DNA of 64,000 nucleotides from assembly GCA_009760855.2 (NCBI GenBank), contig WPIO01000090.1, positions 372,001-436,000 on the forward strand, written 5' to 3'. Within the stretch, counting starts at the first letter, position 1; each line of letters begins with the position of its first letter. Both the position numbers and the translations under genes were made by a program. This document shows, piece by piece, positions 1 through 10,424 of the stretch. The notes beneath the pieces were generated by a model that searched no databases, had not been told where the DNA came from, and worked only from the letters and a program-made list of their open reading frames with translations. This stretch comes from Cristatella mucedo. Taxonomy: Eukaryota; Bryozoa; Phylactolaemata; Cristatellidae.

Positions 1-1538
1 CAATTGTTCCAGCCACATGGAGCTGGCCTATTCTTTCACATAATGTTATATATTGATGGTTACACGAGTTTGTTAATTACATATTATAAAATTTAAATTG
101 CAGAAATAAAACAAACAGTTTGATACAATACTATATAGTGCTAATACTTTCTAAATGAAAAATCATTTTTGCTGTAATAATTTTAATATATTACTCGAAG
201 GTTTATTAGCTAATTTGCAGTTAATTTTTAATTTTTCAATGGACATTATTATATTTATCATCCTCTTACATCGAATGACTTATGCAGCAAGACATTTCTT
301 CATATAACAATAACGAATTTAATGGATTTCTCAGATTAACTATCATATAAACCAACATGGTGACTACTTACCTAACTTTCATCTAGTAGCTTGAAAATGA
401 GCAAATAATAGGGATTACCGGATTTACTGTAAGCAAACTGGCAGGCCCGGTTGATCTTCACTGACTCCGCAGCATCTAAATATTCACTAGATGATATAAA
501 AACACACTAGTTTGTCATTGTACATATTGGATTCATTTGGCACCGTTTTACTTGTTGTAATATAAACTTCATTTTCCGTATACCCGTGGACCCCCTAATA
601 TGCACACAATTTCATGATCCGTCAATTGAATTGGCAAATGGGGTTAGCCGTTAATGGAAACCTTAAAACCTTTAGCATTAAAACATCTCATCTTACTGTC
701 AAGCTATTACCACGTGGAAAGAAACAGAAATGAGGCTCCTCAAATGAATTGGAATAGACACTGATGTTGATGCACCAAACAAATCGGAAAACAAAGATGG
801 CTAGAAATCCTCTAGATAGTTATCAGCTGCATAGAGTTATTTGTCTCTCCAAACTTGGCATTAAACGATCATCAAAAAAGTCCTGGACTAACTGGTACGT
901 AAAACAATGGATTTTTTTTTATGAAATTAGAGTTTCTTGTAACTGCGTGACAGTAACAGTAAAGTAGCTGTTTTCCAACTAAAATAAAAAACAGTTGACG
1001 GCTAATTTTTGTAAATGTTTTCTAATGATGTTTATTGCGTAAAATTTGGAAAAATAGATACTTTAACTGAAAAGCATCTTTAAGGATTTTAAATATGTAA
1101 ACGGAAGTGTTTTCTACACTTCTGTTGAATGTGTCAGTGATTTTTTTACAATGATTTTATCAAATTGACCCAAAAACTAAAACTAGAATACAATTTTGCA
1201 AATATTCAGCAAGATATAAATTAAATTGACCTTGTAGCATCAACAAAAATTTACTTTCTTTTCACGCATGTCGTCAGTTTTGTGAAATAGGTCACAAAGG
1301 AAAAAATCAAACTATAAAAGAGCTAGAAGGTGAATGTGGACGATACAATACGATCATCAAATGACTTTTACAAATTCACGGATAAGTTGAAGAATCATAT
1401 GAAAATACAAGAAATTTATTTTGATAATCTTGGTGGATGTTGTTAATTCAAGGAATGGAACATAAGAGAAATATAATCATTGCAGATATCCTGGGGCTAA
1501 AGAGTCTAATAGAATATTGGTTAGAGCTAAAAAATACT
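1..1538. other. AT-rich sequence without recognised gene
   Basis: AT-rich, with only short reading frames of unremarkable composition, the longest at 764-967 (67 codons). I see no splice-bounded coding segment and no repeat matching the families found elsewhere in the window. Confidence 0.6.
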
Positions 1539-1703
1539 AGTTGATTTAACAGCCTCTTTTTGTATAGCGACAGAAGAGCCTTGACTGCTATCAACACCGC
1601 TTGCAGTACTGATACAGGATCGTCCACCACAGGATTCGAACCCACGACCTCGGGGCCGAGGTCGTGAAAAGCAACCGCCTTACTTAGTGAGCCATTACGG
1701 TTC
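1539..1703 (-). mobile_element. SINE1 (tRNA-derived), near complete
   Basis: The reverse complement starts with a tRNA-like head and an RNA polymerase III B-box-like motif (GGTTCGAATCC) just after a 24-nt segment (1644-1667) with two perfectly complementary 11-nt arms. It ends in a conserved tail complementary to AACAGCCTCTTTTTGTATAG. The same unit recurs at 17645, 32090, 40444, 49699, 55831 and 59610. The repeated structure makes a SINE more likely than a functional tRNA gene. No clear target duplication was identified. Confidence 0.75.
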
Positions 1704-2811
1704 AATATAAACAAGTATATATATAAGGCGATCAATTTTATGGAATGAATTCAAACTTGCAGCGAGAAAATGCATTGTAATAAAGCTGGTGCTACATGAT
1801 TACGAAGAAAAGAAGAGCGAAGTGATTGCTGACATTAAGCGACAAGTCTAAAGCGAAGTACAATTTAGCATGACTGTGGATTGACACGCAACCGTGAAAG
1901 GACGTCGATAGTTCGGAGTTAACATTTATGAATGGGGGATGCAACGACAATTAAGAAGGTTCTCCTGTTTGGTTCGTGCACTGCTCTCAATATGTTCGAA
2001 TCAATGGAATAGCATTTGAGTGTTTTTGAAATAAAAACGACGAGGAATTAGATGGGATCTGCTCCGGAGGTAGTCTGTAAATTTTGAAATGAAATGGATT
2101 AGCCAAATAGATGCCATTGGTGAGTACTGCTTCAGAAATGGTCTGCACATTAGATAATGTGACACAAGAGTACTGAGATGGAAAATTTAAACCTGGATGA
2201 ATGAATATATTTTATATATGAATATATTGCTCAATCTCAAAGATCCATCTGTTGCACCGTCAAAAACTACGCAAAACTTTGGAACTAAATCCGCCGTTTC
2301 GTCTATCTGGAGTCAAACGACGTAGAAGTTTCCGTTGAATGATGCTGAAAGCAGGAAATCGTATCTTTAAGATAAATTTATTGCATCGAAAGGATGAATA
2401 ACCAATCGCAGTCGAAGGACAAGACAGTTTCATATGGCTCAAGTCCGAATTCATGCTTTTTAGGAACTCTGGCCAACGTAATGAGAATCACCAAACACTG
2501 TACTAGACAATTCTATCCTTTAAACAGACATCAACGGATGCTGCAAACATTTTTTACTAAATTAAGATTGGGTTTCTCAGAAAAGTCGCTTAATGCACTC
2601 GTATTCTTGAAATGCTATTATAAGAAGTAAAAATGTATTAATGTGTAACTTATCCCTAAATATCCATGGTAAAACGGTCTTAATCACAAAATAAACTATT
2701 GACTGTAAAATTAGATTAAATATTAAAAAACCCCGGTTGCAGTTGCTTTGCTTAAAGATTTTTTGAAAATAGAAAACGATTACCAGTCATTTTTAAAAGG
2801 ATTGGTTTTCA
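1704..2811. other. Intergenic, nothing recognised
   Basis: AT-rich with overlapping short frames on both strands around 2260-2630. None shows a domain or convincing splice borders. Confidence 0.55.
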
Positions 2812-3100
2812 CAAATTTCTTACGCAACGACAAATACTCACCTACTGCCGAATATGGCACATCTTTTCCAGCGGTCCTGAGCTGCTACTTCCATGCTACT
2901 CACTACCTCAACTGCTCTCCTGACTCTGCTATGCTTCCCACTTTCTCTTTGTTGCGTGAGACGAAGTCTGTTGGCTACCGAATGCGTACCGAAAGCCGCT
3001 TAGGCTGTGAGTGCGCTATACAAAACTCACCTGCGTAACACCCACATGGTCTTTATGAATTTTTGGAGTTACTGACGGAGATACATTACATTACATTACA
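2812..3100 (+). mobile_element. LINE-B 3' fragment with (ACATT)n tail
   Basis: A 5'-truncated copy of the second LINE family. It has the conserved 3' region beginning CTTACGCAACGACAA and ends in GAGATACATT plus repeated ACATT units. Very similar 3' ends occur at 7953-8235, 14045-14345, 50880-51145 and, inverted, at 61382-61680. It stays open over many codons, but so do the other copies, and the frame lies downstream of the reverse transcriptase. I read it as 3' UTR or extreme C-terminus. Confidence 0.8.
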
Positions 3101-3133
3101 AACCCTACTAAGGAATTTGTTTTATCTTCTAGC

Positions 3134-3349
3134 TCATTACGATTCTCTTCAGCAGTCACGCCCGGACTATCCCAGGAAGAATCTAAAACCAGTTCATTAT
3201 CTGTTTCTCAAATCCAAAATGAGTTCCTGAGTATTAAGGCATCAACAACCAGGAACGAGCTAATCTGTGAAATCGCACCCAGCGAAACAAGTACTATGGA
3301 ATTTTATTGTACTCAGTGCCTGATTTGACACTATGAGTTCACGTTTGAG
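3134..3349 (+). pseudogene. Exon-like segment with in-frame TGA
   Basis: After a TTCTAG acceptor, the frame from 3134 reads a Ser/Thr-rich segment (SLSVSQIQNEF, TRNELICEIAPSE) and then MEFYCTQCLI, where it meets TGA at 3326-3328. The reading continues to a good donor (GAG/GTAAGT, exon end 3349). Composition looks coding and FYCTQC could be half of a zinc-binding site, but I recognise no family. Its end phase does not fit the next coding segment at 3466 directly. It could be a decayed exon, or a true terminal exon ending at the TGA. Confidence 0.35.
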
Positions 3350-3465
3350 GTAAGTAGATCTGTCGATGTTAACTTTGCCAAATAAATTGCCATCGCCAGT
3401 GAGTTTTTTCTTAGATTAAACTCTTTCTGAGCTTCAATTAAAAATCCACACCTAAGATTCTGCAG

Positions 3466-3881
3466 AAAATAAGGATCTTATTTTGGAAAAACTCGAATCT
3501 GACATAATGCCCTTGCAAAATTTTAGATTGCTGTACTACGAGAGCGAAACAGTCATTTCTGGCCACTTGCCTATTTTGGTAGAACATTTTAAGGAATTTG
3601 ACTGCATTCAAAAAAGATTCCAGGATCCAAAGATGAAATTCAAAGGCGACTCTTGTGACCTCCACTCTCTTAAGATTGAAGTTCCAAGACTTCGAGCAGA
3701 CATTTGCCAAGAATCACTGTTAGATGCTAAAAGGATAGGTGAAATGTGGGGAGTTGAAGGTGAACAAAAAATTCGTCGAAGGACACGCATGCCAAGAGAA
3801 ACCTCTATAGATATTGACGCCACTGCAGTCGAGGAGATTTTAAGAAGAATAATGAACGACAGCCTAAACTATCATCGGCAA
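3466..3881 (+). CDS. Probable exon, possibly hAT/ZMYM1-like transposase-derived
   Basis: An open segment of about 138 codons follows a TTCTGCAG acceptor and ends at a usable donor (CGGCAA/GTAATT). Without splicing it continues to a stop at 3915-3917. It is hydrophilic and helical, with LYYESETVISGHLPILVEHF near the start, a region reading FDCIQKRFQDPKMKF, and then AKRIGEMWGVEGEQKIRRRT followed by helix. The pattern of a helical block, then 'A..ig...Gve....R...R', then 'Y.RQ' recalls the segment before the C-terminal dimerisation region of hAT transposases and ZMYM1-type domesticated genes. That resemblance is weak and unaligned. The DNA has none of the LINE signatures found nearby. It lies about 1.3 kb upstream of the kinase first exon on the same strand and could belong to a separate gene. 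Confidence 0.4.
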
Positions 3882-3926
3882 GTAATTAAAATCACATTTT
3901 TCCCATCAAAGAAATAAATGCTTACT

Positions 3927-4881
3927 TTAGTTTCTTTTTAAAAGTTGAACAGCGTGAGCTCTCTTGACTAGACCAAACTCTACCAGCAATGTATAGATTC
4001 GACGAAGACAGAGCCACCAGAGACGCCGGTGGAGCCAGCAGAGGCGGTGGTATAACCCGCAGAGACGGCGTACACGAGCGAGGGGGAGGCATCCGGAAGA
4101 GAGACGACAGCGTTCGGCGGGGAGGCAGCAGCATCGGGCGGGGAGAAGGCAGCGTCCGCCGACGAGACGGCAGCGTCTGCTATAGAGGTGTGCGACGGAT
4201 GGTAAAGCACTGGCAGAGAGGGAGACGGCACCGGTGGCCAGCGAGTCGGCGCTAATGGCCTCGGAGGTGATGGCGGCATTGAGCGAAGTCAGCGTTGGGG
4301 GAAGTGTGCGAGCGCCAGCTAAGGTGGCGGGCGAGACGCTCGCCGAGAAAGCACATGAGATGGTTGCCGAGCTGTCAGAGGCAAAGACCGAGGAGTGGCA
4401 GCAACAGATGGTGGTGCCCATTGTGTCCACCTCGGTTTCCGAACTGCTGGTGGCGGAGACGCGAAATTGGCCAGCAGAAGACGTGAGCGAGACGCCGGTC
4501 GAGGAGGCGAAACAGGTGTGAGCCGAGAGACCGAATGCAATGGCGCAGGAGCGGACGACGGAGCTGCTGAAGGTAGTCTTACAGGAGCCGAGGCTCGAGG
4601 CATCTGCCTCACGGGCGACGTTGGAGACGAAACCGTTTGAAGTCCAGAAGACAGAAGCGGCCGGCGTTAGGGCGAATGCCCGGAAGTCCCGTGCAGTGGC
4701 AGAGATTGGTCCGGCATTGGAGACTGGTGAAGCGGTGGAAATATGCATGGCTCGGCGATGCCGCAAAGCTCTTGCCATGCATAGCCGGCAAGCTAGCAAA
4801 GTCCGTGCTTTCACTGAACAAACCCTAGATGAGAATGCAGTTCAGGGCGGCATTTTTTTTCGCTGTTGTAAGTTTTTATAA
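3927..4881 (+). other. CpG-rich block with Ala/Glu/Val-rich reading frame
   Basis: About 0.85 kb of GC- and CpG-rich DNA in an AT-rich setting. On the plus strand, one compositional theme (Ala, Glu, Ser, Thr, Val; for example EKAHEMVAELSEAKTEEW and AETRNWPAEDVSETPVEEA) runs through two frames. A shift near 4200 moves it to the frame of 4234-4521, TGA at 4519-4521 interrupts it, and the same frame resumes to the stop at 4879-4881. The complementary strand holds an uninterrupted 295-codon frame (4814 to 3927), Ser/Ala/Arg-rich, as expected opposite Ala/Glu codons. Possibilities are a broken low-complexity exon, a real minus-strand ORF, or a CpG-rich promoter region 350 bp before the kinase exon 1. 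I cannot choose between them. Confidence 0.4.
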
Positions 4882-5229
4882 AACGAAATAAAACGAAATT
4901 GTATCTTGCTGCTAATGCTGTCAGTACCACACCAGCAACCAAATGCATACGTAACAGCATAATTTATGTTTAACAGCAGCCGTTGCCAGAGGAATAGTTC
5001 ATTTTATTTTGCGATTTATCGCCCTCATAGGAACGCTTTCGGGCTTCACAGGAGATAAACAGCAGCGTAAACGTTTTTGTATAGGAGCGGCAGCTAGGCA
5101 ACTTACTATGACGGCAGCACATTGTCATCAGCCAGACGTTTCCATAGCATTACAAATTGTATTTTTGAGTGCCCTGCAAGTGAATATTTTTGGTGCTTCA
5201 AGATCCACGGTAGCGAGCTGCTAGCTTCG

Positions 5230-5378
5230 ATGGCGTTGAATAGCAAAACGCTTTCAATGCAAAGGAATATCCGTTTCGAAATGCTGTTTCCTGACCCTTA
5301 CGAAGAAGTGCAGGTAAAACTTTCTCAGCGATACGAGATGGGACAAATACTTGGAGGAGGAGGGCGTGGAACCGTCTG
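5230..5378 (+). CDS. CDK-type kinase, exon 1 (start and glycine loop)
   Basis: First recognised exon of the split kinase. The chosen start at 5230 gives MALNSKTLS, which recalls the MALDVK start of CDK7, although the frame stays open upstream to at least 5122. The exon ends with RYEMGQILGGGGRGTV, a canonical GxGxxGxV ATP loop, and breaks after TG of a Trp codon at a strong donor (GTAAGT from 5379). Phase 2 matches exon 2, which supplies G to complete VW-QARD, the counterpart of VY-KARD in CDK7. About 20 extra residues precede the loop compared with human CDK7. A CpG-rich block lies just upstream and could include the promoter. Confidence 0.65.
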
Positions 5379-5429
5379 GTAAGTTTGAGGTATGCAGAGT
5401 TTGTCTTAAGCTGGTTAAAAATGCATTGG

Positions 5430-5900
5430 GCATCCTTAGTTAGTTGAACGTTTGCATTAAATGAACGAGTGAATGGGAATACTGGGAGCCAGTACAGGTC
5501 AAGGAGAAGCTTTGTGAGGTGGCAGTTGTGACGCTAACGACGGACACGCCTAGCTGCAGAGTTTTGCACCAGCTGTAAGCGCCTGAGTGCACAGGCCAGT
5601 GGACCAGCAAGCAGTAAGTTACGAGGTTACGAGAAGAGATGTCACAGATGAAAGGCATTATTAATATGTGGTCTTAAATAAGCCAAATTTAAGAAATGTT
5701 ACGCAACTGAAAGTAGGCAGACGTGACTGAGGAGTTGATGTGACAGTATAGTGAAAGATCACTTTGAAACAGGACGCATAGATTTCGTGCAAATTCAACA
5801 GAAGATATCCTGGCAGAGCAGATTTGCAATGTTGGGTTTTTGCCGATTTCAGAATCACACACTTGGTTCTCCTCTAATAAGTAAGTGATCAAAAGTGTAG
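5430..5900 (-). mobile_element. LINE-A fragment (C-terminal RT region)
   Basis: Inverted relative to the kinase and lying in its intron 1. It matches the conserved LINE-A segment after the reverse transcriptase core (antisense motif CTAGCTGCAGAGTTTTGCAC, encoding the QLVQNSAARL region) and continues toward the NLGVIF block. Frameshifted and truncated at both ends; no (ATT)n tail. Confidence 0.7.
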
Positions 5901-6135
5901 TTGATTACCGCATGGGTGTGCTCATTTATTTGAAGGATGATCGCGAATGGAAGAGACAATTAGAGGCAGAAGTCAATCAATAGATTTTAAACGAACAATT
6001 CTTGATTGGGATAGTGATCTTCCAACTTTAGAGACAGCATGAGGTTCTTCAATGCTATTCTTCAGAATTAGGTGGGTCTTATCGCCCCTAGGCTTAAGAC
6101 ATCTCGGATCCAAAGAGCCTTTTCATATTATACAG

Positions 6136-6253
6136 GCTGTCTGGGAATTAAAAAAGTCTGAAGTAATTGTAGCCTTGAAACCTTTGTCAAAGAGTTCAGC
6201 CGAATACAATTTATTAAGTGAGCTTAATACAGTTAGCGACGACAAAGGAAGAA
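6136..6253 (+). CDS. Kinase-like exon fragment (beta-3 to helix C, Cdc7-like)
   Basis: After a TATACAG acceptor the frame reads AVWELKKSEVIVALKPLSKS, then a helix (AEYNLLSELNTVSDDKG). V-A-L-K fits a beta-3 lysine, and the later Glu could be the helix-C partner. Spacing and wording recall Cdc7 (IALKHL...EL). Its phase (0) does not fit exon 1 of the CDK-type gene (phase 2), so it is not simply part of that gene. A possible donor (GAA/GTACAA) precedes a long GA repeat. It could be a decayed exon, an alternative exon or chance. No other Cdc7 exon was found. Confidence 0.25.
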
Positions 6254-6257
6254 GTAC

Positions 6258-6428
<171 letters not shown>

Positions 6429-7633
6429 ATGTAAAGATATAGGGAGACTAGACTAGAGCCAAGCACTAAGATACAACACGCTTTATCAGATCTTCCGATG
6501 ACCAAGAGCAATTCAAATCTAAATTTTTACAGCTCTAACCCATGTTGGACCTAACCAGGTTTGTCTCAAAATAACGCCCATATCCTCAAGGCCCTCCGAC
6601 AAAAGTCGTGTGGTCAATTCAGTCAAACACAGCTGTAAGATTCAATGAAGCCAAGGGATCAGCCTTCTTTAAAAAATCCAGCATCATTATAAACCAAAAG
6701 GAGAGTAAATGAAGTGAAGTGATCGAGTTCGTAATTCAGTCTTTCATTAGAAAGTAAGGACAGTGCTCTAATAGGTCACATTAATGACGAAACTATATTT
6801 GCTGGACATAAAAAACGGGAGCTTTGCCCCCCTCATCGTGGGAGACGTTTCGAGTTGCTTTAAACACGATGAGCCGATACGTATTGCATAACTTTCTGTG
6901 CGGAAGTGGTCAGATACGCCTAAAATATTTGTTACCTTTATTGAGCTAACAGCGCATTCTATTGAAAGCGGCCTAATTTCACTTGCATATTGTTGCTCTT
7001 GATACTTTTGTAGACTAAAGTTCTCGTCAAAAATTAAGCAATAAAACACAAAATGCCGAAGCGGACTCACCAAGACGCATATTTTCGCTGGTGCCTACAG
7101 CGCTCCCGAAAAGCAGCCGTCCGGCCTTCCGCCGGCGCCACGACAGCCCCCCTCTGTAGGCCGCCACTCGCGTTAATATACTCTTCCTCATAACCCGGCA
7201 TGGTACATAATCCAGCGCCAGCTCCGTAAATTCGCAAGGCTATAGGCATAGCTTGGTTATAAGCTGACCACAGTGAATAATATGACCATAAACTCCACCG
7301 GCCTACATGCTTATAGCACCACAATAAATCAATCACAACTTTGATGGGTAGATTAACTGATCAATGCATATTTACAACCAAATTTGGGAATATTGATTGG
7401 AACAATGTGGTATGGTTTTTATCGATGCATACTCATGAAGTCTGTTAAGGTGACATTTTGTATGAATAAAGAATAGCTGCCCACTTTATAACTTGTGGTG
7501 GCACAATAAGTACATTATGTTTTCAAACTTATACACCGCGATATTTGAGCGTATTTACGGGGACCCGGCTCCCAGAGGACCTGTGTGTTGCAAAAACTCC
7601 GTAACGCCGCGAATAATAGTCACACATACCTCG
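6429..7633. other. Intron sequence, nothing recognised
   Basis: Mostly unremarkable AT-rich DNA. A GC-richer patch at about 7080-7220 carries an 89-codon minus-strand frame (7336-7067) without a recognisable domain. Confidence 0.5.
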
Positions 7634-7973
7634 TTATAAGCTCAATCTTCTCCTTTTGGTCAATAAACCAACACCACGATCAGAGATAGATTTCTTTTCA
7701 CTACTTGGTGACGAAGAAAGACATAAGTGAGGTCTGGCCAGGCTGAAGTGCATGTGTTTCTTCGGACGCTTGGGCTTCGTCGTCGGCGTTTCGACACCAA
7801 CCGCCAAAGTTTTCTTTGCAAACTTCGTGTACGGCGCCATGAGCGGATGCGAAAACTGTGTTGGCGCTCTCAGTTTTAAACTTGACAGGTATAAGTGGGC
7901 GTGAGTTTTTTATGGTTTTTATACGATTTTCTAGAAAATAGTGAATTCTATTCACTTTCTTACGCAACGACAA
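7634..7973 (-). CDS. Two overlapping small ORFs, one ending in a PIP-box-like motif
   Basis: Reading down from 7973, a 90-codon frame ends with QTSLMSFFVTK and stop at 7701. QxxLxxFF fits the PCNA-binding PIP-box consensus, and the frame also contains KEN (VCKENFGG). A second frame from 7840 (68 codons, ending 7634) is basic and starts MAPYTKFAKKTLAVGVETPT, followed by KPKRPKK. Only one can be coding; one base shift separates them. The DNA is GC-richer than its surroundings, and a GTATGT follows at about 7626. A small nuclear protein or first exon is possible, and chance is not excluded. No homologue recognised. Confidence 0.25.
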
Positions 7974-8235
7974 CTACTCTCCTACTGCCGACTATGGCAC
8001 ATCTTTTTCAGCAGTCCTGAGCTGCTACTTACATGCTACTCACTAACTCAACTTCTCTCCTGACTCAGCTATGCCTCCCAACTTTCTCTTTGTTGCTTGA
8101 GACGAAGTCTGTTGGCTACCGAATGCGTACCGAAAGCCACTTAGGCTGTGAGTGCGCTATACAAATCTCTCCTGTGTAACACCCACATGGTCTTTATGAT
8201 TTTGTAGAGTTACAGACGAAGATACATTAACATTG
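7953..8235 (+). mobile_element. LINE-B 3' fragment
   Basis: Starts CTTACGCAACGACAACTACT as in the other copies and ends at AGATACATTAACATTGAC, a degraded ACATT tail. It carries small indels relative to 2812-3100 and 14045-14345, so it is an older copy. It slightly overlaps the upstream end of the minus-strand ORF region. Confidence 0.78.
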
Positions 8236-9235
8236 ACTTTGAGCATGTGGCCTTTGCGGGACCCGGGACCACACTGATAGGTTCGATTGCTATATTGCAG
8301 AAAAATATAAAATGCTTACATATTTTGTCACTGGTATTTATAGCTGTATCCAAAGAGCATTACATTTTGCTGATACGGCTTCAATAACAGCTCAGTAACG
8401 TTGTAATTACATTAGAAAAGCAAGCGAAAATTGTAAAATGTAGTTACCCAAGATTAAATCAAGTACAGGAAAATGGTCGGACCCTAGCTAGTAGTTCAAA
8501 ATATTATAGCTAACACAAGCTTGACCGCGGATTTGTTTTTCGAAAAAATAGATGCAACATATTTGTATGGCGCTCTATGAGTAGTTCACATCTAGTCAGG
8601 TGCTTTTTTATATACCCCAGGGCTCAAATCCAACACCTCTGTCATCGAATACATTTAATTTGTCCTCGGTCGAGACAAGAATCTAAACCTCTGATACAAG
8701 CAAGTGCGGCAATAAGTCGAAATAATTTCAGCGGTTGCTCATCAAGCCCGAGGTCCCGAGATGAAGAGTTCAAATCCTTTGGTGGCCTATCTTTTGTTGC
8801 TCTTGCAAGTGTTAGTGATAGCCTTTAACAGTCTTCTCTTTTGCTATTATAAAAACGTAGGCTAGTTAGTCATCTGGTATTTCCCCCTACAGAATAGGCT
8901 TTCATGATCGAATAATCTGAGAAAATTTGAGAATCTAATCAGTGACACTAATGACCATTAAATACTCATGGAACTGAAAGGCCTATTTATATTCGTCAGT
9001 GAGTAGAAAGAACTCAAGATGATTGGTAATGTGCACATAATAACAGGCTACCAAGTTAGAGATTCGATATTTACATTAGCTAGCATTTTAAAACTGCTTA
9101 TGCTATATACAGCAATGTTCTTAATAGTGATAACATTTCGAAACAAGATATCTAAAATTTAAGAATGATTGCGGCAACTGAGAAGCGCAGGAGAAAATAT
9201 TAATCTTGGTAGAATCAATAACAGAGAAAGAGCAA
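8236..9235. other. Intron sequence, nothing firm
   Basis: No splice-bounded coding segment recognised. The stretch around 8600-8700 (CCAGGGCTCAAATCC) has a weak B-box-like look and might be an eroded inverted SINE2, but the match is too short to call. Confidence 0.45.
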
Positions 9236-10025
9236 CTTTTCGCACACAAAATCGGAATAGGATAAATAAATCTTGAGACAAAATTAGATTTGGTACCTTG
9301 AGGGGACGCTATCTGTCATTGTCACATCTGTCACATACTGTCACTATTGACAGCATGTAGTTTAATGAAATTAAAACTTAAGACTGAAGAGACTGCTGTG
9401 AAGATACTGCAAATGGCTTGAAATAGAAAGTTGAGCGTGTAATAGTGGTGACTTCACCACCAGGTTTGATCGCTCTAGAGTTATGCAAGAAGGAGAAGCA
9501 TGTTCGGGCTTCATCTTTATTGGTGTTGTGGTTAACTGATGTCAGCAAGGTCTTGGCCAAGGCGAACGGGTCCAATTCTTTATAAGCACTTGCTGCACTA
9601 ATCATTAGGGTTTTATTGCACACTAATCAAGGATTTCAAATAAAAGCTGTAAGAAGGGCTGCCGGAATTATAAGCAGACTGACAGGACTAAGATGGAGAG
9701 ATTTACAGCATTGCATGACATGATCAGGTCGATGCCACACTGCGGCCGGTTATCCAAACGAGACTGGCCTACGGTTCCAGCCCCCCCAGCCAAGTATGCT
9801 AGGCATAGCTTTTACTTGTAATTATACAATTCGCAGACCTTACCAACATTAACACGTAGAGGAATTCATATAAATAGTTCACTGATTTAAAGAACGATAA
9901 ATGGTAAGCACGATTATAGCCGATAGGCAGGTCACTAGCAATAGAAGATTCAAATGCCACTGCTATTGGCCTAGCTGACCCAGCAATAAATAGCAACCTT
10001 TAAGATATCCATAGCCACGTCATTG
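9236..10025 (-). mobile_element. LINE-A 5' region (endonuclease), decayed
   Basis: Antisense stretches match the 5' third of the full-length copy at 18712-22185. These are the segment around TTTGGTACCT, the KFNFKPFAV-coding region (near 9400-9440), and the 5' end around CCATAGCCACGTCATT, which parallels the sequence at about 22160. Several deletions and stops. It retains the extreme 5' end but lacks RT and 3' UTR, so it was probably cut by deletion rather than 5' truncated. Confidence 0.65.
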
Positions 10026-10294
10026 TATCGATTTACTTAAAAGATGTTTAAAAAACTTTTCATTTTTGTAAGAGAATTCTGAAAAAAAATTAAATGTGCT
10101 AATAGTTTTTGGTGCTGCGAAGTGAGAGGGAGAAGTATAATCAGGATTAACTAACAGCTGGTTGTAACCGCAAGACCAGCATCTCGGAATAGACCAGAAG
10201 TAAAATCATATGCAAATACAGCAACCAAATACTAGCTTAGGCTCAAATCCTCTAATCTCATTTGACTTTGCTTGGCAAATTTTTAAAATTTCAG

Positions 10295-10424
10295 GCAGGC
10301 TCGTGACCGAGAGTCTGAGGAAACTACAGCTATTAAGGTAATTCCATTTATCAACGTTTGTCCTAAATCGGGACTTCATGCACTGAGAGAGATCAAGTTT
10401 TTGACACTTCTTAGACATGAAAAC
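10295..10424 (+). CDS. CDK-type kinase, exon 2 (beta-3 lysine, helix C)
   Basis: A TTTCAG acceptor and a GTAAGT donor (10425) enclose 130 nt that complete the split Trp codon and end in phase 0. The product reads QARDRESEETTAIKVI, then a loop, then ALREIKFLTLLRHEN. TAIK carries the ATP-contacting lysine, and LREIK is the CDK-type helix-C motif (equivalent to PSTAIRE, with its conserved glutamate), as in the ALREIKLL of CDK7 and CDK20. It is too short to appear as a long ORF and was found by the splice borders. The next expected exon (beta-4/5) was not found. Confidence 0.75.

Noticed and set aside
1600-1703. Functional tRNA gene
   Set aside because: The B-box-bearing sequence recurs about seven times with a common non-tRNA tail and a long hairpin that does not fit a cloverleaf. 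A SINE is the better reading.
2748-3038. Conserved 96-codon host protein (also seen at 14013-14303)
   Set aside because: The shared part (SPTADYGTSF to CAIQNSPA) is the LINE-B 3' region present in at least five copies.
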